Below the pieces are notes generated by a model. The model made no database searches. It was not told the DNA's origin and was given only the letters and a program-made list of their open reading frames with translations. Shown one piece after another: positions 1 to 8,923 of a DNA stretch of 64,000 nt; position 1 is the first letter of the stretch, and each line of letters starts with the position of its first letter. The DNA lies in assembly GCA_951813545.1 (NCBI GenBank), contig OX638352.1, forward strand, positions 5,613,966 to 5,677,965. The letters are read 5' to 3'. The stretch comes from an uncultured Poribacteria bacterium. Its GTDB lineage: Bacteria > Poribacteria > WGA-4E > WGA-3G. The translations under genes and the position numbers were made by a program.

Positions 1-349
1 GTCGATCAATGAAGTTTCCAACAGCCCCACCGAGTAGAAAACCGAGTGCGACTTGCATCCAACGGCTCTCCCTGAATCGAAGATAATAGCTGAAAATGAA
101 GATTAAAGCGACAATCGTAATGAGAATGAGTAAAACTCTATGCCCAGCGAGCACACCAAAAGCCGCTCCCGTATTTCTGTCGTGCCGAAGGTTGAAAAAA
201 CCCGGAATAATCGGAATTACCTCTATAACCTGAGCGATGTAGGTTTGTACGAGCCACTTGCTCACCCAATCCAGTATTAACACCGGAATCGCTACGCCGA
301 TTAAAGGGAGGAGTGTCTGCCATGTACCTTTCTTAGGACTTTGCATCAT
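1..349 (-). CDS. lspA: Signal peptidase II (prolipoprotein signal peptidase), C-terminus cut by window edge
   Basis: LspA is the inner-membrane aspartyl protease that cleaves lipoprotein signal peptides at the lipid-modified cysteine. The reading frame starts at one of two adjacent ATGs (349 or 346) and stays open to base 1. It shows the first hydrophobic segment, the conserved N-x-G-A-A-F motif (NTGAAFG) and, at the window edge, GGAVGNFIDR, which carries the first catalytic aspartate. The second catalytic aspartate lies outside the window. The start overlaps the end of the upstream IleRS-like gene by 17 bases, so the two are probably translationally coupled. This gene order mirrors the common ileS-lspA pairing. 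Several lipoprotein genes in the window would be its substrates. Confidence 0.9.
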   Translation of the reverse strand, partial: MMQSPKKGTWQTLLPLIGVAIPVLILDWVSKWLVQTYIAQVIEVIPIIPGFFNLRHDRNTGAAFGVLAGHRVLLILITIVALIFIFSYYLRFRESRWMQVALGFLLGGAVGNFIDR

Positions 350-2975
350 AGGTATTTTTGAGCACCTCCCATTCCGCTTTTGCATCATCCGTTTCTATAT
401 CGGAAATGTGCAAGGTTTGCCCATCAACAGGCGAGAGTAGGTGCCAATTTCTCTGAAAAATGCTATGGTTCTCGGTTACACCCTCTGCAGAAATGAGACG
501 ATAGAAATGTTCTGCCAAAAAAGGAGTCAAGGGTGCGAAACGTTGCAGGAGTGCTGTCCCGATTTGTGCCAAAGTAGTTTGCGCCTCATGTAGGGTTGTC
601 GCAGGCCGTGATTCCATGGTACCGATATAAAAGCGAAGGTCCTTCTCACAGAAATCGGTCAATAGTGTCCACATCTCATAAAAATTTGCATTTTGGTAAG
701 CCTGCTGTACCTCTTCTAAAAGCTGAGAGGTAAGAATTAGCACCAATGAATCAATCGGAACAATTTTCTCGGTAGTGGCGAGATGTTTCTTACTTTGACG
801 TTCTTTCCGAGATGCAGCTCCAGGTTTTGTTTCGTTTCCATTTCGTAGAAAATCGTAGAGACAACTGCTTATATCGTCCAATAGCACCTGCAATTGCTGA
901 TACTCAACCAAGTAGTCTTTTGCGAGTTTCTCAAGTTGTTTTTGGGTCACCTGTTCCGTTCCAACGCTCGGAGTTATTGCGACAAGGCGTGCCACGTCAG
1001 CTGGATATTTGTTGAGGAATGCGTCTTCAACCTGCATTTCGCTGTCAATATTCGGCATTGTATTAAGCTTTAGTTGCTTAAAGGGTTGACTTTCTTTAAT
1101 TGGACGACTTCTGCTAAGTGCAGCGGAGATGACACTGATTTCTGCCAACCATTCTGTCCATTTAGAATCGGCTATATCCGTTTCCGGCACAAACATGACA
1201 CTGGTGTGTCCACCGAGGGGTTTCTTGAAGTCAGAATTGTCAATAATTTGCAGTAAATTGGCAAAATGGCTATCAATAAGGGTAGCCTCCTTGCGAAAGT
1301 CACTTGAATTACAGTTCAGACACCGTGTGTCCGCAGGTAAAAGTTCTTCAACACTCAAACGGAACCAGAATTCAAATCCGCGCTGTATAGAATTTCGGAT
1401 AGCATTGAGTGTATTTTTATCAGTGAGAGGTTCATCACACTGGTCGCAGAGGAGGATCGGGAGTGGCATACCCCACTGACGTTGCGCTGAAACTTGCAAG
1501 TCTCTGAAATTGAGGACGGCATTTTGTACATCGCGTATATCTTTATGCTCGGTGTCACCATAATTGTCCCAATATTCCTGGGCGTTGAGCAGCTGAACAG
1601 TGGCGTGGTTCTTGGAGATAGAGAATACCCATTTTGAACACGGTCGAAAAACAGCCAACTCCTTACAGCGCGGACAGTGGGGTTCAGGCATTTCATCGTT
1701 CAGCGCCTTTAGGAGATATCCGTACCTGTCCAATTGCGGAACAATGAACTTCTCAGCATCAAACAGATACAAGCCACACAATTGCCCTGCTTCCTCAGTG
1801 AATCTACCAGTTTCATCGAAAATAGGCGTAGCATTCATGTCTAACGCTTGGGCGATATTGTAACTCGGTTGGTGATGGGCAGGATTTAGGGGCATAACGC
1901 CGGATTCTAAGGAAGTTGCTGATTTGCTGTGGTTAGCATCTGCTGTTAGGGTCTCAGGAATTAGTGTAATCTTCAAATCTTTCGATGGAAAGAGTGGATG
2001 CGCCACAGCGCACTGTACGAGTTCAGAGGCTTTGATTTCTTTGATGGGTTTCGGTCCGCGCTGTCTTTTTGGGAGGTGTTTCTTAAAATGTTTGAGCTGC
2101 GATTCCGCAAAAAGGAGATATTCATCCTGCCATTGGGTAAGCAAATAAGTAGTATTGTCAGTAATCCCGATTTCAACGACTCCTGCTATTTCCCAAAGAT
2201 GTGGCATTTGGAGACAAAAAGAGACATCAATGCCGAACTCCTCTAACCCGAGCGTGAAAGGAAACTTTACGTAGCCATTCAAAGTATCTGTAGGTATTTG
2301 TAAGAGGTTCACTTCATTGATCGGGACAGTGCACTTAGGACACCATGGACTCAGTTGCGGTAGATCGTGTAGGTAGTCAGAATCGCGCAATCGACTAATA
2401 AGGGCAATGAGTCTTGCTTCCTGTCGCGATTCGAGGGTTTTCTGCGAAGTATCCCAATCCGCAAAGATCCCGAGTTGATGGAATTTTTCCTTCTGGACTT
2501 CTAATTCCTGTTTGTGCCGTGCGCGGCATCGCTTTCGGAGAACAGATAACTTGATCGGCGTTTTAGACTTTGCAGCCGCAATGACATATTCCTCAATCCA
2601 AAGGGGGTATGTTTCCCATGCAGGCACGTATATGACCTGATGTCCTTGCATTAATTCCGCCTTAAGGAAGATGTCCTGACAAACTTTTCTACAAAGGGTG
2701 TTGAGAGTGAGGGCGTGAACTGAGGCGGGCATTTCACGGAGAACGTAGGTTTCCGTTTGAGGGGAGTTGTCTCGCTGCGCGGCATTTCCCTTCACTGTGT
2801 TGTGCCCGACAGTGTTGGCTTTTTTGTTCACGAGGGGATATACATCGACATTCGCCCAAGATTCCAGAACGACTTTTTCTCTTGCGCGATCTATCGACTG
2901 AGGTTTCTCTGCCTGCCTCGTGGTTTTACTCCGTTTACGCGTCGTGCTTTTAGGAGGGGAATTTCGTTTCTTCAT
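333..2975 (-). CDS. Isoleucyl-tRNA synthetase-like protein lacking HIGH and KMSKS motifs (probable pseudoenzyme)
   Basis: This 880-residue protein follows the IleRS architecture but has lost its catalytic signatures. Near residue 110 the block VIYVPAWETYPLWIEEY matches the IleRS YVPGWDTHGLPIE block, but just before it, where HIGH is expected, only SVHALTLNTLC is present. The KMSKS position reads LKLNT. In the editing domain the threonine-rich TTPWTLPAN strand and the HTAPGHG loop are also not conserved. Other IleRS landmarks remain: the zinc ribbons PHCPRCK and LCDQCDEP...RCLNCNSSDFRKE, the SAQRQWGMPLPI block, and a C-terminal anticodon-binding-like helical region ending APLTPFLAEHFYRL. The first 70 or so residues are an unusual basic, low-complexity extension. 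The gene sits directly before lspA, the usual ileS position. A functional IleRS must presumably exist elsewhere. The frame is intact, which argues against a plain pseudogene. Confidence 0.7.
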   Translation of the reverse strand: MKKRNSPPKSTTRKRSKTTRQAEKPQSIDRAREKVVLESWANVDVYPLVNKKANTVGHNTVKGNAAQRDNSPQTETYVLREMPASVHALTLNTLCRKVCQDIFLKAELMQGHQVIYVPAWETYPLWIEEYVIAAAKSKTPIKLSVLRKRCRARHKQELEVQKEKFHQLGIFADWDTSQKTLESRQEARLIALISRLRDSDYLHDLPQLSPWCPKCTVPINEVNLLQIPTDTLNGYVKFPFTLGLEEFGIDVSFCLQMPHLWEIAGVVEIGITDNTTYLLTQWQDEYLLFAESQLKHFKKHLPKRQRGPKPIKEIKASELVQCAVAHPLFPSKDLKITLIPETLTADANHSKSATSLESGVMPLNPAHHQPSYNIAQALDMNATPIFDETGRFTEEAGQLCGLYLFDAEKFIVPQLDRYGYLLKALNDEMPEPHCPRCKELAVFRPCSKWVFSISKNHATVQLLNAQEYWDNYGDTEHKDIRDVQNAVLNFRDLQVSAQRQWGMPLPILLCDQCDEPLTDKNTLNAIRNSIQRGFEFWFRLSVEELLPADTRCLNCNSSDFRKEATLIDSHFANLLQIIDNSDFKKPLGGHTSVMFVPETDIADSKWTEWLAEISVISAALSRSRPIKESQPFKQLKLNTMPNIDSEMQVEDAFLNKYPADVARLVAITPSVGTEQVTQKQLEKLAKDYLVEYQQLQVLLDDISSCLYDFLRNGNETKPGAASRKERQSKKHLATTEKIVPIDSLVLILTSQLLEEVQQAYQNANFYEMWTLLTDFCEKDLRFYIGTMESRPATTLHEAQTTLAQIGTALLQRFAPLTPFLAEHFYRLISAEGVTENHSIFQRNWHLLSPVDGQTLHISDIETDDAKAEWEVLKNTYDAKS

Positions 2976-3092
2976 ATTTTTCTTACTGTTGTCTCTGGAC
3001 TGCTTGTCAGTTCTCTGATGAGATTATGCTTTTTTGTGCGAGCCGTCTCCGAGTTTTTACTGTATCAAACAGATTGGCATATCATCCACCTA

Positions 3093-3356
3093 TTACCAGA
3101 GTACCCAAGACAGAAACTGTAACAGAATAATCAACACAAAAGGTGAAATGTCAATACCAAAATTCCGAGTCATCGGTCCAATCACATTCCGAATCGGATT
3201 CAAAACAGGATCTACGATGCGACTTGTCCACCAGTATATTTGTCTAACGACTGAATTTTGCGTGCCAACAACGAACCAAGAAAGCACTGTATTCGCGAAG
3301 ACCACTATTATGTAAATTTCAAGCACTTCACTGACGAACCTAGAAAGCATAGCCAT
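3093..3356 (-). CDS. yggT: YggT family membrane protein
   Basis: This 87-residue integral membrane protein has two hydrophobic segments (about residues 10-30 and 68-87) separated by the YggT signature: a polar stretch with DPVLNPIRNVIGP and a following G-I-D-I-S-P-F motif. YggT proteins have been linked to osmotic tolerance and to divisome or membrane assembly, but no biochemical activity is firmly established. It lies 25 bases after proC and is last in the yggS-proC-yggT order found in many bacteria. It could start at either of two close methionines; the first is used. Confidence 0.88.
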   Translation of the reverse strand: MAMLSRFVSEVLEIYIIVVFANTVLSWFVVGTQNSVVRQIYWWTSRIVDPVLNPIRNVIGPMTRNFGIDISPFVLIILLQFLSWVLW

Positions 3357-3381
3357 AATTTTCTAAAAGTCCCTCACAAAA

Positions 3382-4185
3382 CTATTCTGTAGTACCGAGT
3401 TCTTTCGCTCGTTCCGTCGCAGCGAGGATGGCTTCTGTGAGAGTTGCTCGTAAACCGCCCTGCTCTAACGCGTGAAGCCCAGCAGCAGTTGTTCCGCCTG
3501 GTGTGGTAACACGATTCTTGAGAACGGCTGGATGCTCTTGCGTTTCAGCTAACATCGTAGCTGCACCTAAAACTGTATGAGTGGCAAGTTTCTGCGCATC
3601 AATCCGAGGTAAACCGACATGAACACCTGCATCCGCTAATGCTTCAATGAAGAGCGCAACGTAGGCGGGTCCACTCCCACTTACCCCCGTGACAGCATCA
3701 AGATGGCGTTCATCCATAACTAAGGAAGTCCCGCAGGCATCGAAGATTCGCTGTGCTATTTCAAGATGTGCCTGATTCGCTGCACTGCCCGTTGTTAGCA
3801 CTGAAATTGCAGCACCTACAGATGCTGAGATATTTGGCATCACCCGAACAATCGGTGGTGCGGTGTCAAAGTAGGATTCAAGCGTTGTGGTCGTAACACC
3901 CGCCGCTATACTGATGAGCCATTGCGGGGTCGATAAGGTGCGCGCGACCTGTGGCAAGATGTGTGGAACCGCCACAGGAGGGACGGCACAGAGAATAACT
4001 TGCGTCTCTTCTATTAAGGCAGCAATATCGCTTGCACTGTTAGTACCCTTTTCATCACAGAGCTGCTTTACAAGGCTGTTATCGAGATCGGTAACCCAAA
4101 TCTGCTTTGCGGGAAACACTTCGTCAGCAATACTCCGAACGATAATGCCGCCCATCTTTCCAATACCTATTACACCTAATCGCAT
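3382..4185 (-). CDS. proC: Pyrroline-5-carboxylate reductase
   Basis: ProC catalyses the last step of proline synthesis, the NAD(P)H-dependent reduction of pyrroline-5-carboxylate. From the ATG at 4185 the protein has 267 residues, the normal family length, and begins with the Rossmann motif VIGIGKMGG. The C-terminal family signature (GSGPAYVALFIEALADAG, then TPGGTTAAGL) is present. An open frame extends 40 codons further upstream, but that part has no family similarity and overlaps yggS. The start at 4185 has an AAGGA sequence about ten bases ahead. It is transcribed with yggS and yggT. Confidence 0.93.
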   Translation of the reverse strand: MRLGVIGIGKMGGIIVRSIADEVFPAKQIWVTDLDNSLVKQLCDEKGTNSASDIAALIEETQVILCAVPPVAVPHILPQVARTLSTPQWLISIAAGVTTTTLESYFDTAPPIVRVMPNISASVGAAISVLTTGSAANQAHLEIAQRIFDACGTSLVMDERHLDAVTGVSGSGPAYVALFIEALADAGVHVGLPRIDAQKLATHTVLGAATMLAETQEHPAVLKNRVTTPGGTTAAGLHALEQGGLRATLTEAILAATERAKELGTTE

Positions 4186-4231
4186 ATTTTTAATTATTCC
4201 TTGCGGTTCGTTCAGGTAGGTTTCGTTACGG

Positions 4232-4960
4232 CTATTCCTCTGAACCCTCGAAGATTGCTCTACCAATTCTAACGAGGTTCGCACCCTCTTGAACGGCAAC
4301 CTCAAAGTCGTTTGTCATTCCCATGGAGAGATATTGCATGGTAACCCCAGGGAATTTTTGGGTCTCTATTTTTTCAGCGAGCGATCTCAGTAAAGCGAAC
4401 GCGGGGCGGTTTGCGTCCGGTGAAGGTGTTAACTGTCCCATTGTCATCAGTCCAACGATATGCACTGCGGGATACACTTGCGCGTCTTCAACGAACCGAA
4501 GCAAATCGTCTACCGCTAATCCGTGTTTACTTTCCTCGCGAGTCGTATTTACTTGAATTAAAACATCCGTCTGTTGAGACCGTTCTTCAGATCGTCGTGC
4601 TATCTCTGCTAAAAGCCGCAAACTGTCAACTGAATGAATCAGCGAAAACATCTCCAATGCAGTCTTGACTTTATTTCTTTGCAGATGTCCAATGAGATGC
4701 CAACGGCATATCTTATCACCAGAGCTCGCATCTGAGGCATCTATGAACGAGTTGACGGGAGTATACTTCTGTCGCGCCTCCTGCACTCGGTTTTCACCGA
4801 TGTCTGTGGCACCTGCAGCGAGAGCCGCCTGAACCTCTGGGACTGAACGTCCTTTCGTAACAGCAACGAGCTTTATTGAATCCGGTGTGCGTTTACTCCG
4901 TTCAGCTGCGCTGGCAATACGTTCATTGATACTGGAGAGATTATCGACAATCGAGTTCAC
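4232..4960 (-). CDS. yggS: YggS family pyridoxal-phosphate homeostasis protein
   Basis: This 242-residue fold-type III PLP-binding protein of the YggS/PROSC (PLPBP) family buffers free PLP and influences amino-acid and keto-acid pools; it has no known catalytic turnover. The PLP lysine lies in the block LVAVTKG near residue 35. GENRVQEA, HLIGHLQRNK and the C-terminal SMGMTNDFEVAV...VRIGRAIFG-like block (here VRIGRAIFEGSEE) are all clear. It starts the yggS-proC-yggT cluster, 46 bases before the proC start. Confidence 0.93.
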   Translation of the reverse strand: MNSIVDNLSSINERIASAAERSKRTPDSIKLVAVTKGRSVPEVQAALAAGATDIGENRVQEARQKYTPVNSFIDASDASSGDKICRWHLIGHLQRNKVKTALEMFSLIHSVDSLRLLAEIARRSEERSQQTDVLIQVNTTREESKHGLAVDDLLRFVEDAQVYPAVHIVGLMTMGQLTPSPDANRPAFALLRSLAEKIETQKFPGVTMQYLSMGMTNDFEVAVQEGANLVRIGRAIFEGSEE

Positions 4961-5034
4961 TTGGCACGTCCCCTGCTTCGTCCTGCAACCCCGAAGCGTC
5001 TCAATTCCAAAATTGGTTCGATTAAAAGGGCTTG

Positions 5035-5355
5035 TCAGCTTTCAAGATCGTCTGTCGATTGCGTATCTGGACTTAAATGCTTGCTTATGTGAAAGAATAT
5101 ACCAATAAGGGCGACAAGGACGGCTATGCTAATAATACCAATCCCAACGACTATTCCATACGTTGCTTCCGTATAAACCTGCGTGACTTGCGCCGCGCTT
5201 ATATCTGCTGACAAAACCTCCTGATACTTAGAAGGATGCCTAACACCCTGCACAATAAAAACAAGTCCAATGATACCTGTAACAATTGATAACGTTGCGA
5301 AGAGCACGCGCATCCTCAATGTTCTCCGGTTATATGTCAAATTGCTGTCTAACAA
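5035..5355 (-). CDS. Small two-pass membrane protein, function unknown
   Basis: This 106-residue protein is not assigned to a family. It has two hydrophobic helices (about residues 17-36 and 68-90) separated by a polar loop, and an acidic, serine/threonine-rich tail (STDDLES). An internal methionine at residue 15 (base 5313), just before the first helix, could be the true start. It lies upstream of yggS in the same orientation with a 74-base gap, so it may be co-transcribed. Nothing in the sequence suggests a catalytic activity. Confidence 0.6.
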   Translation of the reverse strand: MLDSNLTYNRRTLRMRVLFATLSIVTGIIGLVFIVQGVRHPSKYQEVLSADISAAQVTQVYTEATYGIVVGIGIISIAVLVALIGIFFHISKHLSPDTQSTDDLES

Positions 5356-5651
5356 CGCAATTTAAGAACTATTATAGTTAACAAGTTGGAATATCTTAAG
5401 GAAAATAACGTTACAAATTGCAGCGAGGTTACGGCTGCAGGCAATACTTGTAGAACTACTACCTCTCATAGTATTTATACATATTAATGATACCATATTC
5501 TTAGGAGAAATGCAAATTTTTCACTACGAGGATTTGTCCGTGCAACCGAAAACCAGATTGGACTGGACAATCTCTACAAATCACTCCATCAACAGTTCGG
5601 AGAATCGAGGTCGAGATCGCATCCAACAAGTGAGCATTTATGGGATATGCT
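5356..5651. other. Intergenic region, nothing firmly identified
   Basis: This AT-rich 296-base gap separates pgeF from the small membrane-protein gene, both on the minus strand. A 53-codon frame on the plus strand (5510-5671) has an AGGAG too close to its ATG and no recognisable product, so it is not called. A minus-strand promoter for the 5355 gene is expected here, but no clear consensus pair was found. Confidence 0.4.
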
Positions 5652-6407
5652 TTAATTTTCGGCATTCAGTTGGATAAATGAGAGCATCCTACCTGTTTGT
5701 CCATCCTCAGCCCGATGTGAATAGAAAAGATCCGTGCGACAAGCAGTGCAAAATGGAGATACTGAAATGGAAGTAACGGATAAGCCTATCTCGACCAATT
5801 GGTTAACATTGGCATCCTGTAGACTCAGGTTTGTGCCATCGTGCACGGTGCTACCGAAGCGTTCCGCGAATTGGTCAAGCAACTCTGTGCTGACCGTATA
5901 GCAACATTTTTGGATAGAGGGACCCAAATGAATCTGGCAGTTTGTAGCAACAGTTCCAAAACTGGCTTTCATTTGTGCGAGAGTGTTTACAGCAATTCGA
6001 GCGAAGGTGCCTCGCCAGCCCGCGTGCGCGATCCCGATAGCAGGAGTCGAGAGGTCCAAAATGAAAATAGGAACACAATCCGCTGTAAAGATGCCCAACG
6101 CTATCCCACGATGTGCGGAGACAAGCGCATCCGCTTCAGGAGGTTTCTCTGACGTTACCCCTGTCCCGTTATCTACATCAATAACGGAGGCACTGTGAAT
6201 TTGACGACAATAGTGGAGATTTTTTAAATCGGCTTGCTGAAAGAGGATTTCCCTGTTAGCTGTGACTGCGTTTGCAGCGTCGCCGACATGCTCGGCGAGA
6301 TTCAAGGATGTATAAGGTGGGCGACTGACACCACCTTTACGCTGACTAATACCGGCAGTGACAATTCCGGTTGCTTGAAGTTCCTCAATTGCGTGATACA
6401 ACTTCAT
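5652..6407 (-). CDS. pgeF: PgeF/YfiH family (polyphenol oxidase / peptidoglycan editing factor, LACC1-like)
   Basis: This 251-residue protein belongs to the cytosolic YfiH/LACC1 family. Members act as purine nucleoside phosphorylase/adenosine deaminase-type enzymes, as a multicopper-like polyphenol oxidase, or, as PgeF, keep L-Ser out of the peptidoglycan peptide. The signature GIAHAGWRGT with its zinc histidine is present, as are FTADCVPIFI, LGPSIQKCCYTV with the second ligand, and the C-terminal DLFYSHRAEDGQTGRMLSFI. The family name is secure; the in vivo role is not. Its start overlaps the stop of the upstream cupin gene by four bases (ATGA), so the two form an operon. Confidence 0.88.
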   Translation of the reverse strand: MKLYHAIEELQATGIVTAGISQRKGGVSRPPYTSLNLAEHVGDAANAVTANREILFQQADLKNLHYCRQIHSASVIDVDNGTGVTSEKPPEADALVSAHRGIALGIFTADCVPIFILDLSTPAIGIAHAGWRGTFARIAVNTLAQMKASFGTVATNCQIHLGPSIQKCCYTVSTELLDQFAERFGSTVHDGTNLSLQDANVNQLVEIGLSVTSISVSPFCTACRTDLFYSHRAEDGQTGRMLSFIQLNAEN

Positions 6408-6730
6408 TGTTTGTAGTCTTCTCGTGGTGGACTAAAGATGTCGAGTGCGACAGCGGGTTCTTCAAAAGCCTTCGCGCTGTGCTTTACGTTGGAAGGAATG
6501 AGGTAGGCATCACCCTTTTTGAGTATTCGGGAGTCCCCATCAATGGAGAGTTCAAATGTTCCCTCAAGTACCATTCCCATCTGTTCATGCGGATGGCTAT
6601 GTTCGGTAACAACACTATGCGGTTGTAGATTGACAAAGGACATCATCAGTTTTTCGCCGTGAAGTGTCCGAATACTTGCCCCCTCAAAAACCTGTTTTTC
6701 GGGTTGCTCATCAATGACAAAAAAGGGCAT
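6404..6730 (-). CDS. Single-domain cupin protein
   Basis: This 108-residue cupin_2-type beta-barrel protein has the first cupin motif at HSHPHEQMGMVLEG (metal-binding H, H and E, with Q in between) and the second motif around DAYLIPSNVKHSAKA, giving the last histidine. The length is typical of stand-alone cupins, which may be isomerases, dioxygenases or simple sensors; the substrate cannot be read from sequence. It ends in a four-base overlap with pgeF. A GGAGG lies 13 bases ahead of the ATG, rather far for strong initiation. Confidence 0.8.
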   Translation of the reverse strand: MPFFVIDEQPEKQVFEGASIRTLHGEKLMMSFVNLQPHSVVTEHSHPHEQMGMVLEGTFELSIDGDSRILKKGDAYLIPSNVKHSAKAFEEPAVALDIFSPPREDYKQ

Positions 6731-6841
6731 CGGTTGTGAGTGCCTCCTGTTTAGATATGCGTTACAAAAATCCGAAATATAGACATAGGACTTAACCGTA
6801 CGAACGAGGTTTCAAACCTTACAAACGGATGTATACGTCTT

Positions 6842-7615
6842 CTATGGGAACGCAACATCCGATGCCGCAGGCTCGACGTAAAGCAGCCTTTTACAGCTTG
6901 AACAGTAAACTGGTTTCAGAAACTTTTGAGCCTCTTTGAGTGTTTGTGGTTGAATAGCAATACGGCAGCTACCACAGGTGCCATCCTCGGCTAACGCGAT
7001 AAAACCTGCTTTTGCTCGTGCTGTTCTAGACTGGATTGCAAGCCGTGCCTTCATCCACCGGTGATATTCGTCTCTGAGTCCCTTGTCAATTTCGGGAAGA
7101 AATGCCTTCCGCTGCTTTAACTTTTCATCTTTTTCCACTTCTAAAGTGCGCAGCTCTTGTTGAAGTTGTTCAGTTTCGGCAGCCGTTTTTTCTTTTTCCT
7201 TGTTTATCTCAACTTCGAGTCCCGCTAATTCTTCCTTCAGACGGTCGCTCTCCTCCATGAGAGTCAGTATAACATCCTCAGCCTCTTCGTCCTGCTGGTC
7301 AAGAAATTCAATTTGTCGCTCTAAGGCGGTATACGCTTCGTTTGATGTGACAGTTCGCTGCTCGTCTTTATATTTTTCACGTTGGACAGTGTTCATTTCA
7401 AGCTCAGCGTTCTTGGAGCGCTGCTCTTTCTCTGTCTCCGCGAGTTCCGCTGATTTTGCGGCAATCTCTTTTTCATACCGCTGGACCTCCGCCTCTAATT
7501 GCTCAATCTGACGAGGGATATCCTGAAGTTTTTGCTGGACTGATAAGAGTTCTTGGTCACGCGTTTGTAACTGGTAGAGCAAAGCGAGTTGTTGCTGTAA
7601 AGGCTCATTAGCCAT
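6842..7615 (-). CDS. Coiled-coil zinc-ribbon protein (COG1579, C4-type zinc ribbon)
   Basis: This 257-residue protein is mostly a long coiled coil (about residues 10-185, rich in E, K, Q and L heptads) followed by a C-terminal zinc ribbon with two cysteine pairs, CGSCRIAI and VYCSSCKRLLYVE. This is the COG1579 (zf-RING_7) family, found widely in bacteria and without a settled function; proposed roles include nucleic-acid binding. The start overlaps the tatC stop by one base (TAATG), so it is translationally coupled to the Tat operon. Confidence 0.85.
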   Translation of the reverse strand: MANEPLQQQLALLYQLQTRDQELLSVQQKLQDIPRQIEQLEAEVQRYEKEIAAKSAELAETEKEQRSKNAELEMNTVQREKYKDEQRTVTSNEAYTALERQIEFLDQQDEEAEDVILTLMEESDRLKEELAGLEVEINKEKEKTAAETEQLQQELRTLEVEKDEKLKQRKAFLPEIDKGLRDEYHRWMKARLAIQSRTARAKAGFIALAEDGTCGSCRIAIQPQTLKEAQKFLKPVYCSSCKRLLYVEPAASDVAFP

Positions 7616-8436
7616 TAGATTTCTGACTCCTTTTCGACGAGATAGGCGAAGAAAATGCCGAGTTGATATAAAACAAAAAGTGGTATTGCCATCAACAACA
7701 TTGAACCTGGATCAGCAGGTGTCAATAGGGCTGACATAACACATATACCCAATAAAGCGTAGCTTTGCTTTTCACGAAAGCCCTGCGCGTCAATCACCCC
7801 AATACGGGACAAAAACGCCATCACTATCGGTAACTCAAACGCGATACCGAATCCTAAGATTAACCGTGTTATGAAGTTAATATATTTTTCTAAATCCCAT
7901 CTATTGGGTAGATCTGGAAGCAGTTGTGCAGAAAACTGTAGCACCACCGGTGTAACAATAAAGTAGGCGAAAGTAGCACCGAGGATGAAAAATACGACAA
8001 TGATCAGAAATAGAGGGACAGCGAATTTCTTTTCTTCGCGATTCAACGCTGGAAAAACGAATGCCCAGACTTGATAGATGAGTATCGGCAGTGCCAACAA
8101 AATACCGGTGGTAATCCCCAATTTCAGGAACGCCATAATCCCCTCTAAGGGACCAATCTTCATGAGCTCAGCGTTGACGCTGGAAGTCCCAGCACGCAAA
8201 ATGATTGCGAAGAAACCTAACGTTGAGCCCTCAGAACCGACTGTAGCATCAATAGCGTTTGCAATCAGTGTATTCATCGATGTTTCCAATGGAAACATAA
8301 TTACCTTCTGAATAGGCTTACTGAAGGACAAGCTTAGAACCGTAAAAACGGCGATTGCGATAGCAGAGATGATAATTCGCCGTCGGAGTTCCTCAAGATG
8401 TTCCCAGAAGGTCATTGCTACATCGTTAGATTCCAT
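7615..8436 (-). CDS. tatC: Twin-arginine translocase subunit TatC
   Basis: TatC is the integral membrane receptor for twin-arginine signal peptides and, with TatA, exports folded proteins. The 273-residue protein has the N-terminal signature FWEHLEELRRRI (the conserved glutamate and the cytoplasmic tip), about six hydrophobic segments, and the loop with FPALNREEKKFAVP. A periplasmic insertion of about 45 residues between TM1 and TM2 makes it slightly longer than the E. coli protein. It lies 26 bases after tatA. Confidence 0.95.
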   Translation of the reverse strand: MESNDVAMTFWEHLEELRRRIIISAIAIAVFTVLSLSFSKPIQKVIMFPLETSMNTLIANAIDATVGSEGSTLGFFAIILRAGTSSVNAELMKIGPLEGIMAFLKLGITTGILLALPILIYQVWAFVFPALNREEKKFAVPLFLIIVVFFILGATFAYFIVTPVVLQFSAQLLPDLPNRWDLEKYINFITRLILGFGIAFELPIVMAFLSRIGVIDAQGFREKQSYALLGICVMSALLTPADPGSMLLMAIPLFVLYQLGIFFAYLVEKESEI

Positions 8437-8462
8437 AGTGCATCCCGTCGCGAGATTTGTGA

Positions 8463-8678
8463 TTAAGAGGGATTCGGAGGCTTGATGTTTGGATCTTTTT
8501 CCTTATCTATTTCATTTGCGGCTTTTGTCAGTTCATCTTGAAGATCAGTGCCGACACTCTTAAATTCCCGGATAGCTTTCCCAAGCGAACGCCCCATTTC
8601 CGGCAACTTTTTTGGTCCAAAAATGACAAGTGCAACCACAAGGATTATAAAGATTTCCATTCCGCCTATTCCACCCAT
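8463..8678 (-). CDS. tatA: Twin-arginine translocase subunit TatA
   Basis: This 71-residue pore-forming Tat component has an N-terminal hydrophobic helix (MEIFIILVVALVIFGP), the hinge FGPKKLPEMGRSLGKAIREFK and an acidic amphipathic tail. An almost perfect ribosome binding site (AAAGGAGGA) lies nine bases before the ATG. As first gene of the tatA-tatC-zinc-ribbon operon it follows the promoter at 8726-8754. No tatB is seen, consistent with a two-component TatAC system. Confidence 0.94.
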   Translation of the reverse strand: MGGIGGMEIFIILVVALVIFGPKKLPEMGRSLGKAIREFKSVGTDLQDELTKAANEIDKEKDPNIKPPNPS

Positions 8679-8725
8679 GTCTTTATTCCTCCTTTGATGA
8701 GATTTGGCAATTTACTGCTATCTAA

Positions 8726-8754
8726 AGTATAGCATAAAATCGACCTATTCGCAA
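8726..8754 (-). promoter_or_regulatory. Sigma-70-type promoter of the tat operon
   Basis: On the minus strand, TTGCGA (8754-8749) and TATACT (8731-8726) are separated by exactly 17 bases, and TG precedes the -10 by one base. The predicted start point lies near 8719, about 40 bases ahead of the tatA ATG. This is a sequence match only. Confidence 0.55.
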
Positions 8755-8923
8755 TTAATTTTTTATAAACGACTAACGTTTGAAGGCAGGATTCCAAACC
8801 AAGAATTTCGCGTCCAAAGAGCACTTACAAAGCACGTCATCCCAGCAGTGTACGAGCAGAAAATTGAACCGCTTTGTTGTTTAGCGAAAACATTTGAATT
8901 CTCTCGTATAACATGCTATGATA

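Noticed and set aside
5510..5671. Small 53-codon plus-strand gene with AGGAG
   Set aside because: The AGGAG is only two bases from the ATG, the frame overlaps the pgeF end and the product resembles nothing.
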